Shown here: positions 16,485 through 26,654 of the stretch, in pieces | How the letters are laid out: every line of letters starts with the position of its first letter | Position numbering within the stretch: position 1 is the first letter of the stretch | Assembly (NCBI GenBank): GCA_964586675.1 | Contig: CAZPHQ010000009.1 | Coordinates: 27,885 to 91,884 of the forward strand | Source: JADLGH01 sp964586675 | GTDB lineage: Bacteria > Desulfobacterota_D > UBA1144 > Nemesobacterales > UBA2774 | Direction: 5' to 3' | Length of the DNA stretch: 64,000 nucleotides | Notes under the pieces: model-generated | Told to the model about the DNA's origin: nothing | The model's input: only the letters and a program-made list of their open reading frames with translations | Database searches by the model: none | Position numbers and translations under genes: made by a program

Positions 16485-18098
16485 TTGAAGACGAAATTTA
16501 TATTTGTGACAGGCGGTGTTATGTCCTCTCTGGGAAAGGGGCTCGCCGCCGCATCCATCGGTGCGCTCCTCGAAAGCAGGGGGCTCGAAGTAACGCTCCA
16601 GAAGCTCGATCCCTATATCAACGTCGACCCGGGCACCATGAACCCGTTCCAGCACGGCGAGGTTTTCGTGACGGACGACGGCGCCGAAACGGATCTCGAC
16701 CTCGGGCATTACCAGCGCTTCACGAACTCGAGGCTGTCGCAGAAAAATAACTTCACGACAGGCAAGGTCTACCACTCCGTTATAATGAAGGAGAGGGAAG
16801 GCAAATATCTCGGAAAAACAGTGCAGGTGATCCCGCACATCACCGACGAGATCAAATCCCGCGTTCTCGACGCCGCTGGCGACAACGACGTCGTTATCGT
16901 CGAAATAGGAGGCACGGTGGGCGACATCGAAAGCCTCCCGTTCCTCGAAGCGGTGAGGCAGCTCCGGACAGAGCTCGGCCGCGAGAACACTCTCTTCATT
17001 CACCTCACCTACGTCCCTTACCTTGCGGCAGCCGGCGAGCTGAAATCCAAGCCCACGCAGCACAGCGTTAAGGACATGCTCCAGATCGGCATCCAGCCCG
17101 ACATTCTTCTCTGCCGGACAGACAGGTTCCTCCCGAAGGAGATAAAGGAGAAGATCGCGCTCTACGGTAACATCAGCATGGAAGCTGTAATCACGGCGAA
17201 GGACGTCGAATCGATATACGAAGTCCCGCTAATATTCCACCAGGAAAAGCTCGACCAGATAATAATCGACTACCTCAAAATGTGGACGCGTAAGCCCGAC
17301 ATCTCCGTCTGGGAAGACATCGCCTACAGGTTTGCCCATCCGAAGACAGACGTCACTATAGGCGTCGTCGGGAAGTATGTGAGCCTGAAAGATTCCTACA
17401 AGAGCCTTCACGAGGCCCTTTCCCACGGCGGCATGGCCAACGACTCCCGGGTCGAAATAAAGTACGTCGACTCCGAGGATATAGAATCGCAGGGTGTGGA
17501 TTCGCTCCTCTCCGATGTTCACGGAGTCCTCGTCCCCGGCGGCTTCGGCAAGAGGGGATTCGAAGGCAAGATCGAAGCGGTGAGATACGCCCGCGAAAAC
17601 AAGGTGCCTTTCTTCGGCATCTGCCTCGGGATGCAGATGGCCGTCATCGAATACGCCCGGAACGTCTGCGGCATCGCCGACGCAAGCTCCAGAGAATGCG
17701 GCAGCGACGTCGAAGACGCCGTGATCGATCTCATGGCCGAGCAGATAGGCATAAACGACATGGGCGGCACGATGAGGCTCGGCGCATACCCGTGCATACT
17801 CAAAAAAGATACCCTGGCGCTGTCGGCATACGGCTCGGAAGAGATATCCGAGCGGCATCGTCACAGGTACGAAGTCAACAATGCCTACAGGACGGCTCTC
17901 GAGGAAAAGGGCCTCATACTCAGCGGCCTCTCGCCCGACGGGAAGCTCGTCGAAATGATCGAGCTCAAGAATCACCCCTGGTTTGTCGGCTGCCAGTTCC
18001 ACCCCGAATTCAAATCCACGCCGCGCTCGCCGCACCCCCTCTTCAGAGATTTCATCAAGGTCGCGATGGAATACAAGTCCTCGCTGACCGCATCCTGA
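16485..18098 (+). CDS. pyrG: CTP synthase
   Basis: CTP synthase, 537 aa, converts UTP to CTP with glutamine nitrogen. The N-terminal amidoligase begins KFIFVTGGVMSSLGKGLAAASIG and the C-terminal glutaminase has FFGICLGMQMAVIEYARN (nucleophile Cys) and CQFHPEF (catalytic His/Glu). The start is a TTG at 16485, since the homologous N-terminus begins at once and no ATG is in frame near it; GAGG lies about 10 nt ahead. A short hairpin follows the stop. Confidence 0.97.
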   Translation: MKTKFIFVTGGVMSSLGKGLAAASIGALLESRGLEVTLQKLDPYINVDPGTMNPFQHGEVFVTDDGAETDLDLGHYQRFTNSRLSQKNNFTTGKVYHSVIMKEREGKYLGKTVQVIPHITDEIKSRVLDAAGDNDVVIVEIGGTVGDIESLPFLEAVRQLRTELGRENTLFIHLTYVPYLAAAGELKSKPTQHSVKDMLQIGIQPDILLCRTDRFLPKEIKEKIALYGNISMEAVITAKDVESIYEVPLIFHQEKLDQIIIDYLKMWTRKPDISVWEDIAYRFAHPKTDVTIGVVGKYVSLKDSYKSLHEALSHGGMANDSRVEIKYVDSEDIESQGVDSLLSDVHGVLVPGGFGKRGFEGKIEAVRYARENKVPFFGICLGMQMAVIEYARNVCGIADASSRECGSDVEDAVIDLMAEQIGINDMGGTMRLGAYPCILKKDTLALSAYGSEEISERHRHRYEVNNAYRTALEEKGLILSGLSPDGKLVEMIELKNHPWFVGCQFHPEFKSTPRSPHPLFRDFIKVAMEYKSSLTAS

Positions 18099-18113
18099 CC
18101 CCGCAAAAGAGAG

Positions 18114-18136
18114 AACCGGTTTTCACAGTAAACCGG
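18114..18136 (+). terminator. Weak terminator after pyrG
   Basis: CCGGTTT at 18116-18122 pairs with AAACCGG at 18130-18136 around 7 nt, followed by ATTTG. Short stem, poor U-tract. Confidence 0.4.
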
Positions 18137-18244
18137 ATTTGCCGTCGAAATCCAGCGTTTTTAACTCATTCAATTAAATTATATTGAGACTGAATTTTTG
18201 ATGTAATATTTCATTAAGCGATACGGACTGGTCCATACGGAGTT

Positions 18245-19801
18245 ATGGCGATGATGTCCCTGACCAAAACAGAATCTGGACCATATTTTTTCCCTGAAAA
18301 AGGGATGTACAGGTTGCTGCTGCTCTTCTTAATCTTTTTAGCCGGCCTTGCGGTTCGCCTGAACGATATCAATATCCCTCCCATGGATTTTCATCCGATC
18401 CGCCAGTACCGTTCGTTCAAGCTCGCAAGGGCTCTTTATTTCGAATCCTCGGATTCCATCTCGCAAAGCGATAAAATCATTGCGGAGGCCGCGAAGCCTT
18501 TTCAGCTCGAACCCCCAATTCTGGATTACATGACAGCCTTCCTCTACCATATTTTCGGCGGGGAAAACATGGTAATCCCGCAAATGCTCAGCATCCTGTT
18601 CTGGCTGTGCGCCGCCGTGCTGATACTCAAGCTCGCCGAAGACCTCATATCCCCCGACGCGGGGATAATAGCGGTTGCCTTTTTCCTGTTCCTGCCCTTT
18701 GGGATAAGGGCCAGCCGAAGTTTCCAGCCGGACCCGCTCATGATAATGATGTTCGTGGCTTCGATCTATGCCATATACAAGTACTATTCTAATCCCTCAA
18801 ACCGCCTGCTCGCGCTCGCGTGCGTGCTCTCGGGCCTTGCCGTTTTCGTAAAACCAGTATGCATCTTTCCCATTCTGGGCGCTTTCATGGCTTTGAGAAT
18901 AGCCACCATGGATATCAGTAGCGTTTTTTTCAGGCGCGATGTATTCATATTCGCCGCAGCGATCATCGCACCGTCCGTTTTATATTACTGTTACGCTATT
19001 TTCATAACCGGACTTTTGAAGATCCAGGCCGATCAGAGTTTCGTGCCGTCTTATTACCTCACATACCGTTACTGGCGTGACTGGTACCATCTGGTAAACG
19101 CCGTCATGGGTAGGTGGAGCGTAGCTTTATCTATTCTGGGAGTGCTACTATTACGGTCCAAAATACAAAGAGCGTTCCTTTTCGGTTTGTGGTCGGGTTA
19201 TGTCGTTTACGGACTCTTCTTCACCCATCATATAAGCACTCACGATTACTACAGCCTTATGCTGATCCCTATCGGTGCTCTTTCGCTCGGCGGCCTGGGC
19301 TCGTTACTTCTGCAGGAGTTCAAATGGAGCAAAGGCATCCTCCGCTTTGCGGTATGGTGTGTATTCGTGGTTCCAATTCTCTTTACCATACGTGACGCAA
19401 CCTGGCCGGCGAACGATGCGGATTTTCAAAAGACGATTAAAATGTACGAAGAGATCGGAGACCGCGTGAACCACAGCACAAATACGATTTTCCTCGACAA
19501 GTATTATGGAGACGTTCTCTTGTATTACGGCAAATTTGCAGGGAGGTATTGGCCGAACAGGGATGATTGGGAATTCGCAGATAGAAGCCATATAGAAAGA
19601 GGGAAAACCCTTCTGGATCACTATATAGCCAAAAAAGCCTACGAATATTTTATTGTCAGCAGCATGGAGGAGCTTGTGGATCAGCAGGATTTAAAAAAAG
19701 TGCTTGACGAGAGATATGTCGTTGTGGCGGCTACTCCCGATTACATCATTTACGATATGAAACAACATAAAACGCCTGCCGGCGGGAACGGCGATCGATA
19801 A
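18245..19801 (+). CDS. Membrane glycosyltransferase, ArnT/PMT-like
   Basis: Integral membrane protein of 518 aa resembling GT39/GT83-type (ArnT-like) glycosyltransferases that use polyprenyl-phosphate sugars. The first helix (LLLLFLIFLAGLAVRL) leads into a loop with PPMDFHPIRQYRSF, which occupies the place of the catalytic Asp loop of this fold. About ten more hydrophobic segments follow, then a soluble C-terminal part (from about residue 390). GC content is lower than in pyrG. No O-antigen or lipid A genes adjoin it, so the acceptor is unknown. Several Met codons near the N-terminus leave the exact start open. Confidence 0.8.
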   Translation: MAMMSLTKTESGPYFFPEKGMYRLLLLFLIFLAGLAVRLNDINIPPMDFHPIRQYRSFKLARALYFESSDSISQSDKIIAEAAKPFQLEPPILDYMTAFLYHIFGGENMVIPQMLSILFWLCAAVLILKLAEDLISPDAGIIAVAFFLFLPFGIRASRSFQPDPLMIMMFVASIYAIYKYYSNPSNRLLALACVLSGLAVFVKPVCIFPILGAFMALRIATMDISSVFFRRDVFIFAAAIIAPSVLYYCYAIFITGLLKIQADQSFVPSYYLTYRYWRDWYHLVNAVMGRWSVALSILGVLLLRSKIQRAFLFGLWSGYVVYGLFFTHHISTHDYYSLMLIPIGALSLGGLGSLLLQEFKWSKGILRFAVWCVFVVPILFTIRDATWPANDADFQKTIKMYEEIGDRVNHSTNTIFLDKYYGDVLLYYGKFAGRYWPNRDDWEFADRSHIERGKTLLDHYIAKKAYEYFIVSSMEELVDQQDLKKVLDERYVVVAATPDYIIYDMKQHKTPAGGNGDR

Positions 19802-19846
19802 ATCCCGGAATCGGCACGCAGGGTAATAATTATTGAGAGGCCTGTC

Positions 19847-20227
19847 ATGAGAAATAAATATGCAATTCTCGCGATAATTCTTCCGATCATTATACAGTTT
19901 ACGGAACTCGCGGCGGCCGACGTGCCTCCGTCGCAGAAGCCCGAGGTCGAATTCCTTATAGAGACGGTACGCACGACCGACTGCAAATTCGACAGGAACG
20001 GCAAGAAATACGACGGCAAAAAGGCGGCCAGCCACCTCGAAAGAAAATACAACCATTACAAGGACGAGATAACCTCGACGGAAACCTTCATAGAATATGC
20101 CGCGACGAAAAGCATGATTACAGGCGCGGATTACTACATCATATGCCCCGGGGCCGCGCCTGTAAGGTCGCAGGACTGGCTCCTCCAGAAGCTTTCGGAA
20201 TTCAGGAAGAAAAACGAAGCGAACTGA
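19847..20227 (+). CDS. Periplasmic DUF5329 protein, YfeK-like
   Basis: Small exported protein, 126 aa, with a signal peptide (MRNKYAILAIILPIIIQF) and a mature domain strongly like E. coli YfeK: VEFLIETVRTTDCKFDRNGKKYDGKKAASHL, IEYAATKSMITGADYYI, and ICPGAAPVRSQDWLLQKL. The two Cys residues probably form a disulfide in the periplasm. Function of the family is unknown. It lies 45 nt after the glycosyltransferase gene on the same strand, so co-transcription is possible. Confidence 0.85.
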   Translation: MRNKYAILAIILPIIIQFTELAAADVPPSQKPEVEFLIETVRTTDCKFDRNGKKYDGKKAASHLERKYNHYKDEITSTETFIEYAATKSMITGADYYIICPGAAPVRSQDWLLQKLSEFRKKNEAN

Positions 20228-20260
20228 AACGCCGTATTCACGCCTGTTTCGAAAAATTTT

Positions 20261-20288
20261 TTGTAAATCTCCCCCGCTCAATTAGAAT
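20261..20288 (+). promoter_or_regulatory. Promoter of the RNB exonuclease gene, near-leaderless
   Basis: TTGTAA at 20261-20266, 16-nt spacer, TAGAAT at 20283-20288. The ATG at 20298 comes 9 nt later with no Shine-Dalgarno between. Confidence 0.55.
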
Positions 20289-20297
20289 AGATACCCC

Positions 20298-22307
20298 ATG
20301 GTTTTAGAGAAGCTGCCCAGGCCGGGCGAAGTAGTTCTGTTCAGAAAACGCCAGGAGCCGTCGCTCGGAATATTCTCGCACTTAGAAGGCGATAAGCTCC
20401 TTCTGTTTTCGGAAGAGGGACGCGAAATTACCATAGAGCGCGAGAAGATAGCGTTTGTCAGCTCTTTGACAATAACCGGCGACCTCACTCAATCTGAAAA
20501 AAAACTCGCTCTCAGAGACGTCCGGAGAAAGCTCGACGAGGCCCGTGAAAATATAGACCTCGTCACAGTGTGGGAGTGTTTCGAGGGCGAAAAGCGCGAA
20601 GTCCCATACGAAGAGCTCGCGGAATTTTACTACGCTGGAGGCGAGTCCGCGGGCATTGATACCGTCGCCTTTTTCTGGTCCGTGGACAAAAACGACATCT
20701 ACTTCCGCCGGGGCGCTTCGGGCTACGAGCCCAGGACCCACGAGGAAGCCGCCGAGATAATCCATAAGAAGGATGTCGAGGAAAAGAAAAAAGAAGAGCG
20801 GGAAATGGCCATTCGGTGGGCGAAGGGAATAATGTCGGGCCACGAGGATAATCCTGGCGGCTTTTCGCCCGACGGCTACATCGAGCTCCTTCGCGGCTAT
20901 GTCATACACCTCGACAAGTTCGGCCGCGCACCGGAAGCGAAATCGTTCCTCTCCGAGATAGGCATACGCGACCCCGAAGGGACGATCGAGTTTCTCATAA
21001 AGGCCGGAGGCTGGGGCGAGGACGAAGACCCGATGATAAAAAGGTTCTACGTCCGTGACGATTTTCCCGCCAGGGTCGAGGATGAAACGAAAAGGATAGT
21101 CTCCGAGCCGCTCCCGACCGAAGGCTTCCGCGATCTTACACATCTCGACATATTCTCGATAGACGACGAGAACACGGAAGACATAGACGACGCGCTCTCG
21201 GTCGAGGAAGCACCGGGGGGAGGCATGACTATAGGCATACACATAGCCAACGTCGCCGGCCTTGTCCAGAAATGGGGCAACGCCGACGAGGAGGCGTCAA
21301 AGCGCGGCGAAACGATCTACCTCCCCGAAAAACGGATACACATGTTCCCGCCCGATCTCGTAAAAGAAAGACTCTCGCTCGTGGAAGGCACGGAGCGCCT
21401 TTCGCTCTCGCTGATGGTCAATGTTGATCCCGAGCTCAACGTCAGGGGAACAGAATTCGCCGCTTCTGTAATCAAAGTCAATCGAAACATCACTTACAAA
21501 CAGGGCACCGATTACTTTCTCAACGATCCCCTCGGCATGAGGATGCGGGAATTCGCTTTAAGGCTGAGAAATTCGCGGCTCGACTCCGGGGCGCTCATAG
21601 TCCAGCTCCCCCAGCTGAAGGTGAGGATAGGGGAGGGCGGCGCTATCTCGATAGAGAAGAACCCGATGAATTCCGAGGCGCACGTCGTCGTCGCCGAGAT
21701 GATGATCCTCATGAACAGGACGGCCGGGAAATTCCTCAAGGACAAGCGCATCCCCGCCATCTACCGCTCGCAGCCCGAGTCCGTAACAGAAGACGCGCGC
21801 GTCCTCGACGAAACGAACCCCCTCTATGCGCTCCAGATCGTGAAGTTCCTCCGGGCCCCCCGCGTCGGACTCGCCCCGGACGTCCACAGGTCGCTCGGTA
21901 TAGACGTTTACACGCAGGTCACCTCGCCCATAAGGCGCTACGCCGACCTTGTCATGCAGCGGCAGATAGTCTCGGAGCTCCTCGACGGCGAGCCGATGTA
22001 TACAGAGGACGAGCTTGAAAATCTCTATCCGATGATCGAGGTAGGAATACGCGACAAGAAAACCATAGAGCGGAACAGGGAGAGGTACTGGATTTATAAA
22101 CACCTGAAGTTGCTCGAGGGGACCGCCATAAACGGCATAGTCAGCTCTACGGCCGGGAAGAGGGTTGCGGTATATCTTCCGGACTATCTATTCGAGACGA
22201 CAGTCAGCCATGGGCAGGAAACCGCCGTAACGGAAGGCGACAACGTGCGGCTTTTCGTGACGAAAGTCGATCCTTTAAGACGTATACTGACCCTTTCGCT
22301 GACGTAA
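20298..22307 (+). CDS. RNB-domain exoribonuclease (RNase II/R family)
   Basis: 3'-5' exoribonuclease, 669 aa. An N-terminal small beta-barrel (RPGEVVLFRKRQEPSLGIFSHLEGDKLLLF) and helical region precede the RNB domain, which starts near residue 275 with DIFSIDDENTEDIDDALSVEE; this contains the Asp cluster that binds Mg. YRSQPE and TSPIRRYADLVMQRQ are the usual later motifs, and an S1-like barrel ends the protein. The N-terminal layout matches the RNase II-like proteins of cyanobacteria and deltaproteobacteria more than E. coli RNase R. No S1-tail basic extension is seen. Confidence 0.92.
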   Translation: MVLEKLPRPGEVVLFRKRQEPSLGIFSHLEGDKLLLFSEEGREITIEREKIAFVSSLTITGDLTQSEKKLALRDVRRKLDEARENIDLVTVWECFEGEKREVPYEELAEFYYAGGESAGIDTVAFFWSVDKNDIYFRRGASGYEPRTHEEAAEIIHKKDVEEKKKEEREMAIRWAKGIMSGHEDNPGGFSPDGYIELLRGYVIHLDKFGRAPEAKSFLSEIGIRDPEGTIEFLIKAGGWGEDEDPMIKRFYVRDDFPARVEDETKRIVSEPLPTEGFRDLTHLDIFSIDDENTEDIDDALSVEEAPGGGMTIGIHIANVAGLVQKWGNADEEASKRGETIYLPEKRIHMFPPDLVKERLSLVEGTERLSLSLMVNVDPELNVRGTEFAASVIKVNRNITYKQGTDYFLNDPLGMRMREFALRLRNSRLDSGALIVQLPQLKVRIGEGGAISIEKNPMNSEAHVVVAEMMILMNRTAGKFLKDKRIPAIYRSQPESVTEDARVLDETNPLYALQIVKFLRAPRVGLAPDVHRSLGIDVYTQVTSPIRRYADLVMQRQIVSELLDGEPMYTEDELENLYPMIEVGIRDKKTIERNRERYWIYKHLKLLEGTAINGIVSSTAGKRVAVYLPDYLFETTVSHGQETAVTEGDNVRLFVTKVDPLRRILTLSLT

Positions 22308-22496
22308 ACTGCTTAGCTTATCATCAGATTGGCGCTCACAGGTACTGTACGGTTCGCTCTACAATCCTGCGCCAAGTCAATAGGCCAGCCAAATACTTAA
22401 AGTCATTAGTGAAGTATTATTAATCACATAATATCAATAGATTATACTGCATACCTACAACAATTTATATCTCGAAAGCCTTCTGCTCTATACCAC

Positions 22497-23891
22497 TTAA
22501 GGCTGATTTTTCAGGGCTTCAAGTATTTCTTCAAGGCTCGTATACTTGAGCCTCGGCCTGCCAGCCGCCTTTCCGCGCTCTATTTCAAGGACATCCAGCC
22601 TTAGCCAGTCCTGGTAAGTTATGTGGTCCGGCTGGCAGTCCTTTATAAACGCCTCAAGACTGCCCCTGTCCGGGCTTTCGGGCCGAATGAGCTTCCCCGA
22701 TTTTATATCTTCCACAATGCACTCTACCGTCTCGCCGGAATCCTGCTTGTTGGTGCCTATCACGCCCGAAGGCCCGCGCTTTATCCACCCGGTGGCGTAG
22801 AGCCCGTCGAGGTGCTCGCTTGTTCCCGGGTCGGTGACGCGCCCCTTCTCGTTATGTATCACACCCCACTTCTCGTGGAACGGAACCTCCGGAAGCGGCA
22901 CGCCGTGATAGCCTATCGAGCGGAATACGATCCCGGCTTCGAGCTCCTCGTATTCTTCAGTCGAGCGGGAGCGTATCTCCCCGTTATCGTCCCTGTAGAG
23001 CTCGTTCTTAACCAGCTTGACGCCTCTTACCCTGCCGTTCTCGTCCCCCAGTATTTCGACAGGCGAAACTAAGAACCTTATGTGAAGCTGCCTCTGCTTG
23101 ACATGCCCGGCCGGATCGCAGAACGATTTCAGAATCTCTATCTTGTTTATGGTCGACTGGTCCTTCGACGTTTCGAGCTCGGCTTTGGTCTCTGCGTCGA
23201 GCTCGACCTCGTGCGGCAGCGTCACAGCATGCGCGTCCATCATCTTGCCGAGCTCTCTAACCTCGGGGTTCGTGAAGGCTGCCTGCATCGGGCCTCTTCT
23301 GCCGAGTAGATAGACTTCCCTGATTTCGCTTTGGTTAAGTGCGGCGAGGGCGTAGTCGGCGATGTCCGTTTCTTTCAGCTCTTCCTCCGTCCGGCACAGT
23401 ATTCGGGCGACATCTATCGCCACGTTCCCGACGCCTATTACGACGGCCCTTTTAACGGAGAGGTCGAAGTCGAGGTTCCTGTAATCCGGGTGCCCGTTAT
23501 ACCACGCGACGAACTCCGTCGCCGTGTGGCTCCCTTTCAAATCCTCTCCGGGGATGCCGAGCTTTCTGTCTGTCTGCGCCCCGGTCGCGAATATTATAAC
23601 GTGGTAAAAACGCTTCAGATCCGAAAGCCCGAGGTGCTTTCCGAACTCGACGTTCCCGTAAAACCTTACCTTCGGATGTGTCGCTATCTTGTCGTAAACC
23701 TTCGTCACGGATTTTATCTTCTGATGGTCCGGCGCGACGCCCGATCTTACCAATCCGTGCGGCGTGGGCAGCCTGTCGAATATGTCTATCTCGAAGTCGT
23801 GCTCCGTTCTTTTAAGCAAATGCTCGGCCGCGTAGAAGCCGGCCGGTCCCGAGCCGATTATTGCGACCCTTATCGTATCGTTCATCTTCAC
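22497..23891 (-). CDS. Ferredoxin-NADP reductase, FprA/adrenodoxin-reductase type
   Basis: FAD flavoprotein of 464 aa. The N-terminal FAD site is VAIIGSGPAGFYAAEHLL (GxGxxG at 13-18), followed by HGLVRSGVAPDHQKIKSVTKVYD, a signature of the mycobacterial FprA/adrenodoxin reductase branch. The NADP site is VVIGVGNVAIDVARIL. IVFRSIGYHG and YATGWIKRGPSGVIGTNK close the FAD pocket. It would move electrons between NADPH and a ferredoxin that is not encoded here. A C-terminal extension of about 40 residues carries IERGKAAGRPRLKYTS. It faces ptsP across a 377-nt gap. Confidence 0.93.
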   Translation of the reverse strand: MKMNDTIRVAIIGSGPAGFYAAEHLLKRTEHDFEIDIFDRLPTPHGLVRSGVAPDHQKIKSVTKVYDKIATHPKVRFYGNVEFGKHLGLSDLKRFYHVIIFATGAQTDRKLGIPGEDLKGSHTATEFVAWYNGHPDYRNLDFDLSVKRAVVIGVGNVAIDVARILCRTEEELKETDIADYALAALNQSEIREVYLLGRRGPMQAAFTNPEVRELGKMMDAHAVTLPHEVELDAETKAELETSKDQSTINKIEILKSFCDPAGHVKQRQLHIRFLVSPVEILGDENGRVRGVKLVKNELYRDDNGEIRSRSTEEYEELEAGIVFRSIGYHGVPLPEVPFHEKWGVIHNEKGRVTDPGTSEHLDGLYATGWIKRGPSGVIGTNKQDSGETVECIVEDIKSGKLIRPESPDRGSLEAFIKDCQPDHITYQDWLRLDVLEIERGKAAGRPRLKYTSLEEILEALKNQP

Positions 23892-24268
23892 TGCTCCGTT
23901 AGATTATGTAGTTCTCTTAGTGTCGGTCCTCATAAAAAGAGCTTCAGCCTGGAAACGGAAATCCCCGCGGGGCCACGGGACTCTGAAAATTTCGTTGACT
24001 AGTTGTGCATAGTTCTTTTTACCAAGTATTATAATTTAGATGAAATAAATATACCAAAAATTCCGGCCCGGCGGGTGTACGCCGGCCATACCGCGCCCTC
24101 AGCGGTTGTTTATACCATTTAATTAAGCCCGGTTTTTCCGGGCATGATGCGCGCCCCAAGGCAGCCCCTGGTGGCTCACTCCCGGGGCGGGGCGTTCGAA
24201 GACAAAACGGAAAGAGTAGTATCCGGGAATCCCGGAATGCAGCGCCAATAAATACCGGTAAAGAACGT
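23892..24268. other. Divergent intergenic region, fpr to ptsP
   Basis: 377 nt with no gene. A TATAAT lies at 24030-24035 in an AT-rich tract, without a good -35. Two hairpins: GGCC-c-GGCG with CGCCGGCC at 24065-24087, and GCCCGG-TTTTT-CCGGGC at 24127-24143. They may shape the ptsP leader. Confidence 0.5.
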
Positions 24269-26596
24269 ATGCACGCCAAAACCCGGCCAGGCACATCTTC
24301 TAAAAAGACTATAGACAGGGCGGATTTCCACCTCAAAATCGTTCAGGAAATAAGCGACCTCGTAAACACCTCCACAGGGCTCAACATCATCTTGAAAAAG
24401 GTCGTCAACAAGATTGCCGTCTCGCTCCGGCTCGACGTCGTCTCCGTTTATCTCTGGGACCCGGAAAGGAAACTGCTCACGCTGAGATCGACGAAGGGGC
24501 TGAACGTCGACCCTCTCCGTCATCCGATAACGCTGAGCCCAGAAGAGGGACTCACGGGCCTCGTCTTCGAAACCTCGCGTCCTATAACCGTGATGCCCGC
24601 CTCCGAGCACCCGCGCTACAAGTACTTTCCCGAGATAGGCGAGGAAGAGTACGAAAGCTACATCGGCGTCCCGATACTCCTTCAGAACCGCTGCATAGGC
24701 GTCCTCGTCGGCCAGACGAAAGAAAAGCGCCTGATTAATCCGGCCGAGGAAACCCTCTTCCAGATAATCGCGTCTAGGCTCGCGGGGCTCCTCGAAGTCG
24801 CCGACAGGCTCGAGCGTCTGAAAACTCCTTCGATCGTAAAACACGAGACGAGGACATACCAGGGTAAGGGCGTTTCTAACGGCGTCGCCATAGGCAACGT
24901 CTTCATATTCCGCGGACTCTTCCAGCAGGTGAATACCGAGAAGCTCACGGCCTCGACTCCCGCCGTCGAGCGGAAAAGGCTCGAGCAGGCGTTTCAGGAA
25001 GTCGAGCTCGATCTCAAAAGCCTGATCGAAACGCTCGACTCGGAGGCCGTCCTCTCACGCGAAGAGATAGACATATTCCGGGCGCACTTTCTCATACTCC
25101 GCGGCTCGACCCTGAGAAAGGCCGTCATGGGCAAGCTAGAAGGCGGCAATATAGCCGCCGAGATGGCGGTCATAGAGGGCATCGAGGCCATAGCCCAGCA
25201 GTTCGAGGCCATGAGCGACAAGTATCTTCAAGAGAAGGCGCAGGACTTCCGCGACATCGGCGAGCGTCTCCTTCACGAGCTCATAACCCACACCACCGGC
25301 GCCAAGGCCGCTGCAGAGCCTAAAGACGGCTCCATACTGGTCGCCTACGAGATCGGCCCCTCGTTCATATCGATGCTTCTCAAAAATAAAGTCTCCGCCG
25401 TCGTCATAGAAAAGGGCGGCGAGACCTCTCACGCCATAATAATAGCGAAGTCCCTGGGCATCCCCGCAGTCGTCGGAATAGACAACATAAGCAGGCTCCT
25501 CCGCTCCGGAGAAAAGGCTATAGTAGACGGCAAAACGGGCTTCATATTCTCTAACCCCGACGAAAGCCTCATCGCCGAATACCAGAACACCTACTCCCGC
25601 ATGGTGAAGGTGAAAGAGGAGATCGAGCAGGCGGCCATGGACGCCTCTAAAGACCCCGGCCTCGGCATAAAGATATCCGTCAACATCGGCTTCCCTATAG
25701 ACGTTCAGCTCGCCAAGCAATACGGCATAAAAGACGTCGGCCTCTTCAGGACGGAATTCGCCTTCAGCCAGTACGCGAAGTGGCCGGGCGTCCGTCAGCA
25801 GGCGCGCATATACAAGAACATAGGCGACGCTTTCGAGGGCTACGTCACGATCCGAACCCTCGACATCGGGGCCGACAAGCTCCTTCCCTATTTCGAATTC
25901 CCGAGGGAAGACAACCCGCTCCTCGGCCTCCGGGCGATAAGGTTCTCGATGGAATATCTGGAGCTTTTCAAGGACCAGCTCCGGGCTATTCTCCTCGCAG
26001 CGAAGAAGGGCTCCAGGTTCAGGATACTCCTCCCGATGATAACGAACCTCTGGGAGGTCGAAACGGCGAGGGATATAATCGACGACCTCGTAAAGGAAAT
26101 AGGGGTCCCGGAATCCGACGTCCCGCCGCTCGGGATAATGATGGAAGTGCCTGCGATACTCTACCAGCTCGACGACTACAAGAGCATGATAGATTTCGTC
26201 TCCGTCGGCACGAACGACCTCATACAATATATACTGGCCGTCGACAGGAATTCGAACGTCGTCGGACACCTCTACTCTGGCTTTCATCCCGCGGTGCTGA
26301 GGGTGCTCGACGATATATACTACAAAACCCGTCATTCCGGCATGGACGTCTCCGTCTGCGGCGAGCTCGCGGGCACGCCGTCCGGAGCGCTCGGCCTCAT
26401 AGCCCTCGGCTTCAAGCAGCTCAGCGTTTCGCCGTCTAACCTGCCTTATGTAAGGTTCCTCTGCAACAAGGTGGATAAGTACATGCTGAGCACCGTCAGA
26501 AGAGACATACTCAACCTCAAGAAAAACAGCGAGATCGAGCGTTATCTCATAGAGGCGCTCGAATCCATACACCCCGCACTGATTGAAATCGAATAG
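24269..26596 (+). CDS. ptsP: Phosphoenolpyruvate-protein phosphotransferase PtsP (GAF + enzyme I)
   Basis: 775 aa. The GAF domain (about 20-170) precedes a complete PTS enzyme I: the phosphohistidine segment GGETSHAIIIAKSLGIP has its His at residue 388, and the PEP-binding barrel includes the C-terminal VCGELAGTP with Cys697. GAF plus enzyme I defines EI-Ntr (PtsP), first enzyme of the nitrogen phosphotransferase chain (PtsP to NPr to EIIA-Ntr), a regulatory rather than sugar-uptake system; the GAF domain senses glutamine or 2-oxoglutarate in proteobacteria. HPr/NPr and EIIA are not nearby. No clear Shine-Dalgarno precedes ATG 24269. Confidence 0.95.
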   Translation: MHAKTRPGTSSKKTIDRADFHLKIVQEISDLVNTSTGLNIILKKVVNKIAVSLRLDVVSVYLWDPERKLLTLRSTKGLNVDPLRHPITLSPEEGLTGLVFETSRPITVMPASEHPRYKYFPEIGEEEYESYIGVPILLQNRCIGVLVGQTKEKRLINPAEETLFQIIASRLAGLLEVADRLERLKTPSIVKHETRTYQGKGVSNGVAIGNVFIFRGLFQQVNTEKLTASTPAVERKRLEQAFQEVELDLKSLIETLDSEAVLSREEIDIFRAHFLILRGSTLRKAVMGKLEGGNIAAEMAVIEGIEAIAQQFEAMSDKYLQEKAQDFRDIGERLLHELITHTTGAKAAAEPKDGSILVAYEIGPSFISMLLKNKVSAVVIEKGGETSHAIIIAKSLGIPAVVGIDNISRLLRSGEKAIVDGKTGFIFSNPDESLIAEYQNTYSRMVKVKEEIEQAAMDASKDPGLGIKISVNIGFPIDVQLAKQYGIKDVGLFRTEFAFSQYAKWPGVRQQARIYKNIGDAFEGYVTIRTLDIGADKLLPYFEFPREDNPLLGLRAIRFSMEYLELFKDQLRAILLAAKKGSRFRILLPMITNLWEVETARDIIDDLVKEIGVPESDVPPLGIMMEVPAILYQLDDYKSMIDFVSVGTNDLIQYILAVDRNSNVVGHLYSGFHPAVLRVLDDIYYKTRHSGMDVSVCGELAGTPSGALGLIALGFKQLSVSPSNLPYVRFLCNKVDKYMLSTVRRDILNLKKNSEIERYLIEALESIHPALIEIE

Positions 26597-26654
26597 CCCT
26601 TCTGCGCCGCCGCTTTCAATTTCGCGGCGCTAGTGTAACTTTTACTCCCTGTCC

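Noticed and set aside
25136..26572. 478-aa minus-strand ORF opposite ptsP
   Set aside because: Long only because of GC-rich codon bias on the other strand; ptsP is clearly the coding strand. The same applies to ORFs opposite nrdA (38441-39604) and the oxidoreductase at 40762-42219.
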